Notes: a model not told the origin generated them from the letters alone. A stretch of 64,000 nucleotides of DNA from Bacteriovoracaceae bacterium (GCA_013141065.1 JABFRR010000013.1:36825-100824), one strand, 5' to 3'; shown: positions 36,292 through 45,829, numbered from the stretch's first letter. Numbers and translations: made by a program.

Positions 36292-36317
36292 AGTGAATTA
36301 ACAAAAACAAATTCACT
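36292..36317 (+). promoter_or_regulatory. hairpin before the IS110 transposase
   Basis: AGTGAATT (36292) pairs with AATTCACT (36310) just upstream of the GGAGAGG ribosome-binding site of the transposase. It could act as a translational attenuator or be part of the promoter formed at circle junctions, both known strategies for IS110 elements. Confidence 0.4.
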
Positions 36318-36335
36318 AAAAAGGAGAGGTCACCC

Positions 36336-37445
36336 ATGAAGAAAAAAGTATTACACGTAGGATTAGATGTCGATGATAAAAGTTTCCATATTGGAGCATT
36401 TTGTAAAGAAACTGGGGAAACATTTGAATTATCGACTAGGCCACATGCAGGAAATTTGATGAAGAAATTTGAAAATTTTAGTGACAAAAATTTTGAATTA
36501 AAAATTTGCTATGAGGCTACTTATATTGGTTATTCGCTGTGCAGAGAGTTGAATAAAAATGGATATAGTACACAGATAATAGCTCCTTCGTTAATACCAG
36601 AATTAGCGAGTAATAGAGTAAAGACAGACAGGTTAGATGCTAGAAAGTTAGCGCAATATTACGCTAATGATCTATTGACACCTGTCCATGTTCCTTCAGA
36701 AGAAGATGAGCATGAAAGAGATTTATTAAGAAGTCGAAGTTTTTTAGTTGATCAGAGAAAAGTTTTAAAGCGACATATTTTGTCAGCTTGTAGAAGAAAT
36801 AATTTGAATTACATGAGCGAAACAGGAGGCAAGAACCATTGGACACCGACACATGAGAGATGGTTAATTGATAAAATTAATAAATTAAATGGAGCGATAA
36901 AAATTAATTTAGAAATTTTGTATCGCCAATATGAAAAACTAAGTGAAGGAATTGATGAATTTGTTAAAGAGATAGAAAAATTAGCTGATAAAGAAAAATA
37001 TAAAAATAAAAAAGATGCGCTTAATTGCTTTAGAGGAATTGATACATTGACAGCAATGACATTGATTACAGAGATAGGAGATATAAATAGATTTAAACAT
37101 CCGAAGCAATTAACGTCATATTGTGGACTTGATATTGCGGAATACAGCTCTGGTGGAAAAGAAAGAAAATTTGGAATAACAAAGATGGGAAATTATCGAA
37201 TAAGAACATCTTTAGTTGAATCATGTCAACGCCTAGATCGAGCAAATACTTTGAGTAAAAGATTAAAGAATCATAGAAAAGGAAAAGATATAAAAATAAT
37301 TGATATAGCGGATAGATGCACTAAAAGACTAAAAATAAAATCCAATAGAATGTTGGATATAGGGAAACCTAGAAATAAGGTAAAAGTTGCATGTGCAAGA
37401 GAGTTTCTTGGATTTATTTGGGAAGCGTTGAATGTGGCAGCTTAG
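36336..37445 (+). CDS. IS110-family transposase
   Basis: This is an intact 369-residue DEDD transposase/recombinase guided by an element-encoded RNA in characterised relatives. The N-terminal RuvC-like domain shows VGLDVDDKS, CYEATYIGY and KTDRLDARKLA. The C-terminal Transposase_20 domain shows FRGIDTLTAMTLITEIGD, LTSYCGL and the Ser nucleophile region YSSGGKERKFGITKMGN. AGGAGAGG precedes the ATG. Unlike most transposases in the window it has no frameshift, so it may be active or recently arrived. Confidence 0.93.
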   Translation: MKKKVLHVGLDVDDKSFHIGAFCKETGETFELSTRPHAGNLMKKFENFSDKNFELKICYEATYIGYSLCRELNKNGYSTQIIAPSLIPELASNRVKTDRLDARKLAQYYANDLLTPVHVPSEEDEHERDLLRSRSFLVDQRKVLKRHILSACRRNNLNYMSETGGKNHWTPTHERWLIDKINKLNGAIKINLEILYRQYEKLSEGIDEFVKEIEKLADKEKYKNKKDALNCFRGIDTLTAMTLITEIGDINRFKHPKQLTSYCGLDIAEYSSGGKERKFGITKMGNYRIRTSLVESCQRLDRANTLSKRLKNHRKGKDIKIIDIADRCTKRLKIKSNRMLDIGKPRNKVKVACAREFLGFIWEALNVAA

Positions 37446-37691
37446 AATATTAACAGTTAATTATTAACAATGGTGATCATTCACGGTTAAGGGAGTTGCT
37501 TTCTTTTAAAAAACTATAAGGTCAAGTTGTGATGAAGCCCTCGCGATCCTCCATAGAAGAGTCTCTGACACTAGATTGAGGAAAACGTCACATTCGAACA
37601 AACTTAATGCGTTAACCAGCACGCGAATATGAGGTTGAAAGTTCAAGATGCTCATAAGTTTTTTTAAAGAAAGTAATTTTTTAATTGAAAA
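37446..37691. ncRNA. candidate guide (bridge/seek) RNA region of the IS110 element
   Basis: About 245 bp between the transposase stop and the right inverted repeat holds no gene. In the IS1111 group with inverted ends, the target-choosing RNA is encoded in this place. Local GC content is higher than in flanking DNA. I cannot define transcript ends or loops by eye, so the call rests on position alone. Confidence 0.4.
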
Positions 37692-37716
37692 GTGGTCATC
37701 CATATGAGGAGGTTTT

Positions 37717-38238
37717 ATGAAAAAATTATTTTTTGTATTCAGTGTTCTTTTCACGAGTTTGTCTTTTGCAGGTGAAATTTTACCAACGGCCCAGAATGTC
37801 GACATTGGTCGTTACATTGGTAAATGGTATGCTGTAAGTGCTTTACCTCAAATTTTTACGAGATCATGTGTGGCTCAAACAGCCGAATATGGAATCGTTA
37901 ATGAAAAAACAATCAGTGTTGTGAATACTTGTATTAAGGATAATGGCAAAACAACAGATATCGTTGGAAAAGCCGTAGTCGTTGACGCGCAAACAAATGC
38001 AAGACTTGAAGTGACTTTCAATAATTTTTTTACAAGACTTTTTAGAGTGAAAGGTGAATATGTCATCATTAAGTTGAGCGAAGGTTATGATACAGTTCTT
38101 GTTGGTTCTACTGACAGAAAATCTCTATGGATCTTAGCTCGTACACCAAATATTGATGCAGAAACTTTTGCAGAGTACAAACTTTTTGCTAAAGACTTAG
38201 GTTTTGCGGTTAATAAAATGGTTGATTCAAAATTTTAA
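37717..38238 (+). CDS. bacterial lipocalin (Blc-like)
   Basis: This 173-residue exported lipocalin is a beta-barrel carrier of fatty acids or lysolipids. The signal peptide ends SFAG and there is no lipobox, so unlike E. coli Blc it is probably soluble in the periplasm. The lipocalin signature GxW is present (VDIGRYIGKWYAVSALP), and the later motif YDTVLVGSTDRKSLWILAR is typical of Blc. The IS110 right end lies 5 bp before its AGGAGG, so current expression may depend on the IS. Confidence 0.88.
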   Translation: MKKLFFVFSVLFTSLSFAGEILPTAQNVDIGRYIGKWYAVSALPQIFTRSCVAQTAEYGIVNEKTISVVNTCIKDNGKTTDIVGKAVVVDAQTNARLEVTFNNFFTRLFRVKGEYVIIKLSEGYDTVLVGSTDRKSLWILARTPNIDAETFAEYKLFAKDLGFAVNKMVDSKF

Positions 38239-38253
38239 TTAGGACTATTAATA

Positions 38254-38691
38254 ATGAGTGCATTTCCTAAAACTTTTATTGTCTCTTCTCAAGGATCTTC
38301 TGGAGTCCAAGAAAAATGGATAAATATGTTAGTTGATAAAGAGTGCACTCCATTTGACATGGCTATTCCACCAGAGTTTGAAGGTCCTGGAGGAACATAT
38401 TCCCCAGAAGATCTATATGCTTTAAGTTTAATGAATTGTTACTTGGCCACTTTTAAGTACATTGCAGAAAAATCTAAGCTTCATTATGATTCAATTGATG
38501 GACACGCTACACTTTTTGTCGATAAAGGTGAAGAAAAAGCACCATGGATGGAACGGGTATTGATTAAAATATCTCTCGGCGGTGCCATTCAAAGCGAAAG
38601 AGCTTTGGCCTTGATGGAAAAAACTAAATCTCATTGCATGATTCTTAATTCGGTTAAAACAAAAATTGAATTTGAATTCCAAATAAACTAA
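38254..38691 (+). CDS. OsmC-family protein
   Basis: This 145-residue protein fits the OsmC/Ohr family of thiol-dependent peroxidases. The two family cysteines are in LMNCYLATF and KSHCMILNS. The GGTYSPEDLYALSL segment matches the dimer helix entry of OsmC. It follows the lipocalin gene after 15 bp, so both are probably one operon and may protect against lipid hydroperoxides (inference). It overlaps the convergent gene by 4 bp. Confidence 0.85.
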   Translation: MSAFPKTFIVSSQGSSGVQEKWINMLVDKECTPFDMAIPPEFEGPGGTYSPEDLYALSLMNCYLATFKYIAEKSKLHYDSIDGHATLFVDKGEEKAPWMERVLIKISLGGAIQSERALALMEKTKSHCMILNSVKTKIEFEFQIN

Positions 38692-39113
38692 AAAAATCTT
38701 AGCATGATTAAGCCACGAGCCGCCCATGCAATTGTCCTGAACCAATTGGTATTAACTAGCAACTTCCATGCTTGATGATCAAATCCATTTGCCAAAATAT
38801 TATGCTGTGGAACACTTAAGAAAAATGTCACACTCCAAATAAATATTAAAAGAAATGCATTTGTTAACATTGCCCAGTCAGATCGATAGACAGGTGTTAG
38901 ATAAAAGAGTGTACCTAATGTTATTAGTTCTATCAGCATGGGAATTGCGATTACAATTGATGTCAGTCGCATGTGTTCAGAATGGTATTTGGCAAAGCTA
39001 TCTTTACCAACTTGTACAAAAAGAGGGTAGTGAATGAATTGTATGAGAACGATAATTCCAATCATGTAAAATGTGGCAGCAAAGTGAATTTTTAGTATTA
39101 GGTTTTGTTCCAT
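38688..39113 (-). CDS. four-helix membrane protein
   Basis: This 141-residue integral membrane protein has about four helices. I do not recognise a named family. It starts with a conserved-looking helix (HFAATFYMIGIIVLIQFIHYPLF). It is transcribed from the short gap it shares with the photolyase-like gene. Confidence 0.65.
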   Translation of the reverse strand: MEQNLILKIHFAATFYMIGIIVLIQFIHYPLFVQVGKDSFAKYHSEHMRLTSIVIAIPMLIELITLGTLFYLTPVYRSDWAMLTNAFLLIFIWSVTFFLSVPQHNILANGFDHQAWKLLVNTNWFRTIAWAARGLIMLRFF

Positions 39114-39150
39114 AGAAATAAAATAGCATCAAATATTTGGACTGTAAAAA

Positions 39151-40659
39151 ATGAAAGAAATATTTTTAGTTTTCGGTGATCAATTATCTCCCCTAGAGTA
39201 TTTTGAAAAATATAAGGGAATTAAGTTTCTAATGATAGAATCCCATGGATTATGTAATCACTTTAATTATCATAAAATAAGACTCGCCTTTTTCATGTCT
39301 GCAGCAAGACATAAGAAAGATGAATTTATTGATCATCATTTTAACGTTGATTATCTTGAGTTAAATGATTTTATATCACAAGCTCAGTATACAGAAAGGT
39401 TGGCTTCTTATTGCCAGAAAAATAAAATAACAAAAATATCTGCCTTTGAAAAAGAAGATAAGTTTTTTTCAAAAGAAATTAAATCAATGGCCCAAAAGGA
39501 AAAAATTGAACTTGTGCTTATTCCAAGTCCAGCATTTTTAAACTCACACGTAGAATTTAAATCATATTTGAAAAAATATAAAAAACCTTTCATGAAATAT
39601 TTTTATGAGGATTCTCGCAAAAGATTTAACATCTTAGTGGATAAAGACAAAAAGCCAATTGGAGGCAAGTGGAGTTTTGATGAAGACAATCGTCATAAAT
39701 TAAAAAAAGAAATCTTTGTACCAACTGTTAAACAATTCGAAGTTGACAGGGTCACTCTTGAAGTTATCAATATAATTAATAAAGAATTTCTTAATCATCC
39801 AGGTGAATTAAAAGCAGATGGGAGTAATTTTTTGTTTCCAGTCACAAGAGTAGATGCTCTTAGATGGTTAGAGCAATTTTTGGAAGAACGTTTTTATAAT
39901 TTTGGAGAATTTGAAGATGCCTTATCGACTCAACATGATTTTGTTTTTCATTCACTTTTAAGTCCTTTGATAAATGTCGGATTACTTACTCCAGAAGAAG
40001 TGGTTAATAAAAGTTTATCTTACGCAAAGATTCATAAAACCCCGATTAATTCCCTAGAAGGTTTTATTCGCCAAATAGTTGGATGGAGAGAATTTATTCG
40101 AGGCATTTACCATGAATTCAGTGAGATTCAAGATGAAAGGAATTTTTTTAATCATCAACGCAAATTGAATGATTGTTGGTATAACGGCACTACTGGAATT
40201 CTTCCGGTTGATAAAGCAATAAAAAAAGTTACCCAGTACGCTTATCTACATCACATTGAACGACTAATGGTGATGAGTAACATAATGTTGCTTTGTGAAA
40301 TAAATCCGAAAGAAGTTCATCGTTGGTTTAATGAAATGTTTATCGATAGTATGGATTGGGTTATGGGGCCGAATGTTTACGGAATGGGACAATTTAGCGA
40401 TGGTGGAATTTTTGCCACTAAACCTTACATTTGTGGTTCTAATTATCTTTTAAAAATGAGTGATTATTCCAAAGGTGAATGGACTGAAGAATTAGATGCT
40501 TTATACTGGTGTTTTATTGATAAAAACAGAGAATTTTTTCTTAAAAATCCCAGATTATCAATGATGGTAAGAACTTTAGATAAAATGGATCCAGTTAAAA
40601 AAGAAAGGCATTTAGTCCTGGCTGAATTTGTTAAAAATAGATTATCTCAGTCAGAATAA
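39151..40659 (+). CDS. FeS-type photolyase/cryptochrome homologue lacking Fe-S cysteines
   Basis: This 502-residue protein belongs to the deoxyribodipyrimidine-photolyase-related (PhrB/CryB-like, FeS-BCP) family. Recognised parts are the N terminus (LVFGDQLSP), the FAD region (GFIRQIVGWREFIRGIYH, YAYLHHIERLMVMSN) and GPNVYGMGQFSDGG. PhrB-type proteins bind a [4Fe-4S] cluster through four cysteines near the C terminus (SDYCxxC and CPFN). Here these positions read SDYSKGEW and ELDALYW, so the cluster must be absent. FAD-binding motifs are intact. It converges with the desaturase gene, overlapping by 13 bp. Confidence 0.88.
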   Translation: MKEIFLVFGDQLSPLEYFEKYKGIKFLMIESHGLCNHFNYHKIRLAFFMSAARHKKDEFIDHHFNVDYLELNDFISQAQYTERLASYCQKNKITKISAFEKEDKFFSKEIKSMAQKEKIELVLIPSPAFLNSHVEFKSYLKKYKKPFMKYFYEDSRKRFNILVDKDKKPIGGKWSFDEDNRHKLKKEIFVPTVKQFEVDRVTLEVINIINKEFLNHPGELKADGSNFLFPVTRVDALRWLEQFLEERFYNFGEFEDALSTQHDFVFHSLLSPLINVGLLTPEEVVNKSLSYAKIHKTPINSLEGFIRQIVGWREFIRGIYHEFSEIQDERNFFNHQRKLNDCWYNGTTGILPVDKAIKKVTQYAYLHHIERLMVMSNIMLLCEINPKEVHRWFNEMFIDSMDWVMGPNVYGMGQFSDGGIFATKPYICGSNYLLKMSDYSKGEWTEELDALYWCFIDKNREFFLKNPRLSMMVRTLDKMDPVKKERHLVLAEFVKNRLSQSE

Positions 40660-41630
40660 ACTCCACCTAATAATTCTTGTCTCCAGGTCCTTTTGATAGG
40701 ATGCAAATACTTTTCTTGATATTGCTGACAATTTTTAAGATACCAATTTTGAAGCTCTGGCAAATGTCTATATCCCACTTGGGGATGAATATGATGAATT
40801 GAGTGATAGCCGATGTTATGGGGACCGATAAAAATGCGATCTATGACATGCAGGTGATGATCAAAAGTAGATTCGATCAAAGAGTAAACTGAACGGCCTT
40901 CAATAATGTTATACTCATGCTCTATGAGCAATCTATAAATACAAAACACTCCACTGATTGGTAAAGCCCAGTAGTATGTGTAGATTAAATATTCAAATCT
41001 AAAATATGCTAAGTAAATTAAAACAATATGAAAAAGCATGATGGGTAAGTCTTCTTTTAGGCAGGTGATAACTTCTTTATCGTAAGTGAGGTCTTTATTG
41101 GAGACATCTTGTAAAAAAACTCTGGCATATGTAGTTCGCATTTTAGGAATCAAAAGTGCAAAGGGAGCAACAAACGACCGTAGTATCCAGAAAGGCACAA
41201 AAAATAAACCTTTTTTAAAAGTAAGCCAAAAACGATTAAGTCCTGAACATTTTTTATTAATATTATAATAGGGGTCTAATTCAGTTAGCGTTTCACGGTG
41301 ATGACGAATATGATGATAGGCCATAGCATTGGCACTAGTACCTATAAAATAACCTGAAAATAGTTCAATTAATCGTATTTTCCAACTTTTATTTTTTAAA
41401 TTCATGTGACTTAATTCGTGAAGAATGACCCCAAAGGCATGAAGTCTGCCAGCGATAATCATTATCCATAGCGGGTAGAGATAAAGTGGTGAAATGAAAA
41501 TTAAGAAGCAACAATTTGCAATTATGACCCAATCTACAAATAGTGATTGCGCTAATTGAGATAGTGTAGGGGACTTCAATAATTCTGTTGGAACATCTTG
41601 TCGTTTAAAAGTTTCTAAAGTTCTTTGCAT
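40647..41630 (-). CDS. membrane fatty acid desaturase
   Basis: This 327-residue diiron membrane enzyme introduces double bonds into acyl chains or related lipids. The three histidine boxes are HELSH, HHIRHH and HSIHH, arranged around about four membrane helices. It would need a ferredoxin or cytochrome b5-type donor, none of which is adjacent. The exact substrate cannot be read from the sequence. Confidence 0.88.
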   Translation of the reverse strand: MQRTLETFKRQDVPTELLKSPTLSQLAQSLFVDWVIIANCCFLIFISPLYLYPLWIMIIAGRLHAFGVILHELSHMNLKNKSWKIRLIELFSGYFIGTSANAMAYHHIRHHRETLTELDPYYNINKKCSGLNRFWLTFKKGLFFVPFWILRSFVAPFALLIPKMRTTYARVFLQDVSNKDLTYDKEVITCLKEDLPIMLFHIVLIYLAYFRFEYLIYTYYWALPISGVFCIYRLLIEHEYNIIEGRSVYSLIESTFDHHLHVIDRIFIGPHNIGYHSIHHIHPQVGYRHLPELQNWYLKNCQQYQEKYLHPIKRTWRQELLGGVYSD

Positions 41631-41700
41631 TGGAAAATTATACTGAGAATTTCAATGTTCTGGTAGTATAATAAATGACAAGTATTGTTAAGGATAAGCT

Positions 41701-42356
41701 ATGAATCTGCCAAAGCATCACCATAAAGTGTTAGTAGTTACCGGTGGTTTTCTATCAGGAAAAGAGGGCAGTTTTCTCGAGATAGTTAAAAGGCAAATTA
41801 ATCAATGGCAATTTTCAAAGTTCTCCTGGCTTGAGGCAATGGTTAAGTTGACTTCAGTAGAGCCAATTTTTTATGTCCAAAGTGCATTAAGGAATAATAA
41901 AGTTAAAGCCGTAAACCAATATTTTAAATCTACAGACTTAAATTCGACACCAGAATTAACTGAAACCCTTTTGGCAACATTACTAAAAAATGAAGGAATG
42001 GATTTTGAGGTCGCCTCAATCAACGAACTTTTTTCTCACAAAAAAGAACGTATAAGATTATTGCATGAATGTGACACAGTTTTTATTTCTACGACCCTAC
42101 TACGTGATTTAAGTGAAATGTTTCCCATTTTAAATTTATTAAAAACACCTCATAATCATTTAGTCGTTGGTGGTCCATTGACTCAATTACTTAAAGAGAA
42201 TATTAAATTTATGACTCAAGTTGAGGTTGTGGCAGTAGGACATGGTGAATTTTTAGTGCCTACTCTCTGTGAATGGATTAAGAGTGATTTCAAAGATTTA
42301 AGACCTAGCTCTGAATCTATTCATTTTAATGGGGAAAATCGGTCAGGTTTAATAGT
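41701..42356 (+). pseudogene. B12-binding (radical SAM-type) protein, truncated by IS66
   Basis: About 218 codons of the N-terminal part remain. The end of this fragment (CDTVFISTTLLRDLSEMFPILN, HLVVGGPLTQLL, VEVVAVGHGEF, in parts) matches the cobalamin-binding domain that precedes the radical SAM domain in BchE/HpnP-like enzymes. The frame runs into the IS66 remnant near 42357, and the radical SAM half is not found on the other side, so a deletion probably accompanied the insertion. Confidence 0.65.
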
Positions 42357-44031
42357 GCTAAGCCATCCAAATGAGATCACCGAGCGGCGGTAGTTCGTGG
42401 CGATTGTAAAATCGGTCTTTTAAATATTCACCAAAGCTAATTCCTATTTTTCGGCAAGTACTCATCAGACCTAAGAAAATATCTGATGCCATGGCCCCTT
42501 CTAAGCTTCTAAAATATCCTCTGATTTTTCTTTGAATAACTTTTTCTCTCATTGCCAATTCAGAAGTATTATTATGCAAAGGAATAGTTGGAAATTCCAA
42601 AACCAAAAGCAGCTCATCTTTTTTTGCTCTAGTTTTTTCCATCAATTGATTTAAAGCGAAGTAACAAGTCTTACCTAAAAAAATTAAATCAAATTCATCA
42701 CTCAATTCTTTCTTTTTCTTGTCATTGGGATTAATTTTATAAAGCTTTAGCTTTTCGTAATATTTCCAAAATGTTTCTCTAAAATCGGCAACAGCTTTTA
42801 TAAAATCGGGATGACTTGGAGTTAACTTTTATAATGGCGTTCTTCATGAATCAAACAAAGACCTAAGAATTCCAGGATGCCTTTAAACTGGGGAGCATCA
42901 TCACAAATCAAAATTTTTGACCTCACTCCAAGAAAATTATCCCTAAATGCACCAATGGCACAACCTTCTTTTATGTGTTTTATCCACGAAGTAATCTTTC
43001 CTCTCGCCCAGGGAGCATTTAGGATTTCATTGGTAAACTCATCTGGCCCATACAATCTATTTGATTGTAATTTTCTAAGTTCGCCAACGATTGCCTTATT
43101 GTTAACTTTATCATCAACATATTTGAGTGCAATTTCATTAATTGCAAATTTTAATTCTGTTCCGGCAAGTGCTCTCAATACAGCCTCTCTATTTTTTGAA
43201 AGACTTGTATAATAATCAGTAAAAAATTGATTACAAACTGCAATGCTGTAACCATTCTTTCCATTAAGTCTTGCACCGGTATCATCAATTTGAGAAAAAT
43301 CGCTTCGACTGATTCCAGCTTCCCTTACATTTTGTCGTTCTTCTTCAAATCTCTCATGACAAAGAATCATATTTGAAATTTCGCCGACAGATATTTTGAC
43401 TTTAAGTCCGGTTAAAATTTTAAAAAGAAGATTTTGTGTCATTCTTGCCTCGTAGTGAAACTGGATGACAAATGACCAAATACCAGGTCCGAAGATACTA
43501 CCTTTATATTCGGGAGGCAGTTGTCCTTCAAAACCTTTTCCTAAAAATGGTGAATAGTATTTATGGATAATAAATTTGGTATTATTTAGATTAAAATTTA
43601 TGTCTTGAATTACGACATCTCTAGTACCTTTGTATTGTGCATCTTTTGGAAGATCTTTTTCGACATCTTTTCTTCCGTATTGTGGATTTCTATTTCTTTA
43701 GCATTTTTATTTTTTCCACGCCCGCCGTTCTTGCCGCCTTTCTTTTTATCATCACTATCTTTCTTGTCATCTTTGTTTTTAGCAATATCTGGCTTGCCTT
43801 TTTCGCCTTTGAGGCGATTGATTTCATCCTTGAGCTTTTGATTTTCTGAAGACAGTTCAGTTATTTTATTTTCTTGAGCATCAACTTTATTGAGAAGAGT
43901 TTTAATTGCACCAACTAGCATTTTGACCGGAAGCTTGGAAAATAGTTCGATGGTAAAGTTTTTGATATCGGCGAATGGCATTCACCAATACTTTCATATG
44001 GAAGACATAAGGCCAACTAACATGGCCTTAC
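42357..44031 (-). mobile_element. IS66-family element, decayed
   Basis: The element of about 1.7 kb contains only a tnpC-like gene. Candidate ends are imperfect inverted repeats: GCTAAGCCATCC at the left and, on the complement, GTAAGGCCATGTT at the right. No matching 8-bp target duplication is seen, so boundaries are approximate. Confidence 0.7.
42358..43981 (-). pseudogene. IS66 transposase (TnpC), broken into three frames
   Basis: Three minus-strand fragments in three different frames form one transposase. The N-terminal coiled coil with Lys-rich linker lies at 43610-43981 (ENQKLKDEINRLKGEKGKPD). The DDE core lies at 42822-43442 (SDFSQIDDTGARLNGKNGYS, ILICDDAPQFK). The C-terminal part at 42358-42705 carries LHNNTSELAMREKVIQRKIRG in parts. 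Frameshifts make it non-functional. IS66 elements with only tnpC are known. Confidence 0.85.
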
Positions 44032-44091
44032 ATTTAAAAAATTACCCCAGCGGGATGAATAGATTCCAGTTTAGTTCGTAATTTGTTGATA

Positions 44092-44177
44092 TTACATGAT
44101 CAATGTAAGGAAAATATACCTATTATTCTTACACTTCTCCATTGCTGTGTAAGAAAAAACAGGGTAAAATTCTTACA
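44092..44177 (+). promoter_or_regulatory. inverted-repeat operators upstream of abiE
   Basis: Three repeats precede the AbiEi gene: TTACAT/ATGTAA (44092-44108), the 9-bp arms TTCTTACAC/GTGTAAGAA (44126-44155), and a further half-site TTCTTACA at 44170, 10 nt before the ATG. AbiEi antitoxins are known to repress their own promoter through inverted repeats. Confidence 0.65.
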
Positions 44178-44186
44178 GGTGGTAGT

Positions 44187-44801
44187 ATGAATGAAACAGT
44201 AAGGCAGAAGATTAAGCATTATATAAAACAACATGGTGAAGGTTGGGTGTTTACCCCGAAAGACTTAGTAGATTTTGGAAGTGAAGATGCAGTTCATGTA
44301 GCGCTATATAGACTTAAAGAGAAAGGTGAAATTGAAAGAGTTTCTCATGGGATTTATTATTTGCCTAAAGAAAATGAGCTATTGGGCAAAATGCCGCCAG
44401 ATGTCCGATCTGTGGCGAAGGCCATTGCAGATAAATACAAGATTAGAATTCAACCATCAGGAGCATACGCTGCAAATTTGCTTGGGTTATCAGAACAGGT
44501 TCCTGTGAAAGTTGTATATCTGACAGATGGTGAAGAAAAAAAAATTAAAATTGGTAAAATGGAACTAATTTTTAAAAAAACAACTCCTAAGAATATGGCA
44601 ATGGCTGGAAAAATTTCGGGGCTAGTTGTTCAAGCTCTAAAATATCTTGGACAAGAGCATATAGATTACAAAAAAATAAATACCATTAAGCAGAAATTAA
44701 GTGACTCTGACAAAAAAACATTACAAATAGATGCTCGTTTAGCACCCGTTTGGATTAGCAAGATTATTAATACACAAATTTTAGAAGGTTTTAATGGATA
44801 G
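44187..44801 (+). CDS. AbiEi-type antitoxin
   Basis: This antitoxin of a type IV toxin-antitoxin (AbiE) system has 204 residues from the ATG at 44187. The N-terminal winged helix reads GWVFTPKDLVDFGSEDAVHVALYRLKEKGEIERV, in parts, followed by SHGIYYLP. The C-terminal half resembles the AbiEi/DUF6088 domain (PSGAYAANLLGLSEQVPVK). AbiEi represses the operon and counters AbiEii. Its end overlaps the toxin gene by 8 bp, as typical for abiE. Confidence 0.85.
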   Translation: MNETVRQKIKHYIKQHGEGWVFTPKDLVDFGSEDAVHVALYRLKEKGEIERVSHGIYYLPKENELLGKMPPDVRSVAKAIADKYKIRIQPSGAYAANLLGLSEQVPVKVVYLTDGEEKKIKIGKMELIFKKTTPKNMAMAGKISGLVVQALKYLGQEHIDYKKINTIKQKLSDSDKKTLQIDARLAPVWISKIINTQILEGFNG

Positions 44802-45807
44802 ATTTTTAAAACTCTCAGATGAAAATAGATTAGCCACTTTCAATAAAGCTGAAACAGAAATTGGTTTATCGGAAGATATTATTGAAAAAGATTTTTGGGT
44901 TTGCTGGATTTTAAAAGAGTTATTTCTACTTGATGAAATAAAAGATCACCTTACGTTTAAAGGTGGTACTTCGTTATCTAAAGTTTTTAAAGTGATTAAT
45001 CGTTTCTCCGAGGATATTGATGTCTCAGTTGAACGGACATACCTAGGATTTAAGGATGATAAAGATCCAGCGAATGCAACTCCAAAACAAGCAAAGAAAT
45101 TAATTGAAGAATTAGGAGCTGCTTGCCAGCACTTCGTATCGAACGAACTCTTTAATAGGCTCAATGACATTATTATTTCTAAAATAGGTAAAACTAATTG
45201 GAAGCTTGAAATTGATAAAGACGACAATGATGGACAAACAATTCTTTTTTATTATCCGAAAATTACTACGAAGGTGTCTGAATATATCAAGCCCCTCGTA
45301 AAAATAGAACTTGGTGCTCGTTCTGATCATTGGCCTGTAGGGATGCAAAAGATTTCTCCCTATATTGCAGAAGTTCTACCAGAGGCATTAAAAAACATGG
45401 ATGCCGAAATCAGAGTTTTGAATATCGAGAGAACTTTTTGGGAGAAAGCCACGATCTTACATAAATACGCTCATTACCCTGAAAATAAAGTTGTACCTGA
45501 AAGACAATCGAGACACTATTTTGATTTCTATTGCCTTCTTAACTCTGAAGGAAAAGTGAAGGCGCTATCTAAGATTGATCTTCTGGATAAAGTCGCTGCA
45601 CACAAGACTCTTTATTTTAAATCCGCTTGGGCCAGTTATAATTCTGCTAAGCAGGGAACATTAAAACTGATTCCCGGTGATAAGGTAAAGAGCGCGATGG
45701 AAGCAGATTATAAGGCCATGAGTGAAATGTTTGCTGGGGATATCCCCGAATGGAAAATGATTATGTCTTTAATTCAAGAATTTGAGAAAGAATTTAATCG
45801 AAAATGA
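44794..45807 (+). CDS. AbiEii nucleotidyltransferase toxin
   Basis: This 337-residue toxin has the DUF1814/AbiEii nucleotidyltransferase fold, which in studied members modifies tRNA or stops growth after phage infection. Hallmark motifs are LTFKGGTSLSKVF and RFSEDIDVSV, then VKIELGARSDHWP and the conserved ERTFWEKATILH. All expected residues are present, so it appears intact. It overlaps its antitoxin gene and is followed by a small basic gene. Confidence 0.9.
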   Translation: MDRFLKLSDENRLATFNKAETEIGLSEDIIEKDFWVCWILKELFLLDEIKDHLTFKGGTSLSKVFKVINRFSEDIDVSVERTYLGFKDDKDPANATPKQAKKLIEELGAACQHFVSNELFNRLNDIIISKIGKTNWKLEIDKDDNDGQTILFYYPKITTKVSEYIKPLVKIELGARSDHWPVGMQKISPYIAEVLPEALKNMDAEIRVLNIERTFWEKATILHKYAHYPENKVVPERQSRHYFDFYCLLNSEGKVKALSKIDLLDKVAAHKTLYFKSAWASYNSAKQGTLKLIPGDKVKSAMEADYKAMSEMFAGDIPEWKMIMSLIQEFEKEFNRK

Positions 45808-45829
45808 CAATTTTGCATTGGAGCAATAA

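Larger units (their letters stand above)
36249..37705 (+). mobile_element. IS110/IS1111-family insertion sequence, intact
   Basis: The element of about 1.46 kb has inverted ends: ATATGGATGACCAC at 36249-36262 and its complement at 37692-37705. It has no obvious target duplication, as usual for IS110 relatives. It carries one intact transposase gene and about 260 bp of non-coding DNA behind it. The right end lies only 5 bp before the ribosome-binding site of the lipocalin gene, so it has separated that gene from its original promoter. Confidence 0.85.

Noticed and set aside
42877..43212. Plus-strand open frame of 111 codons within the IS66 remnant
   Set aside because: It is the antisense shadow of the transposase core, which has clear family motifs on the minus strand.
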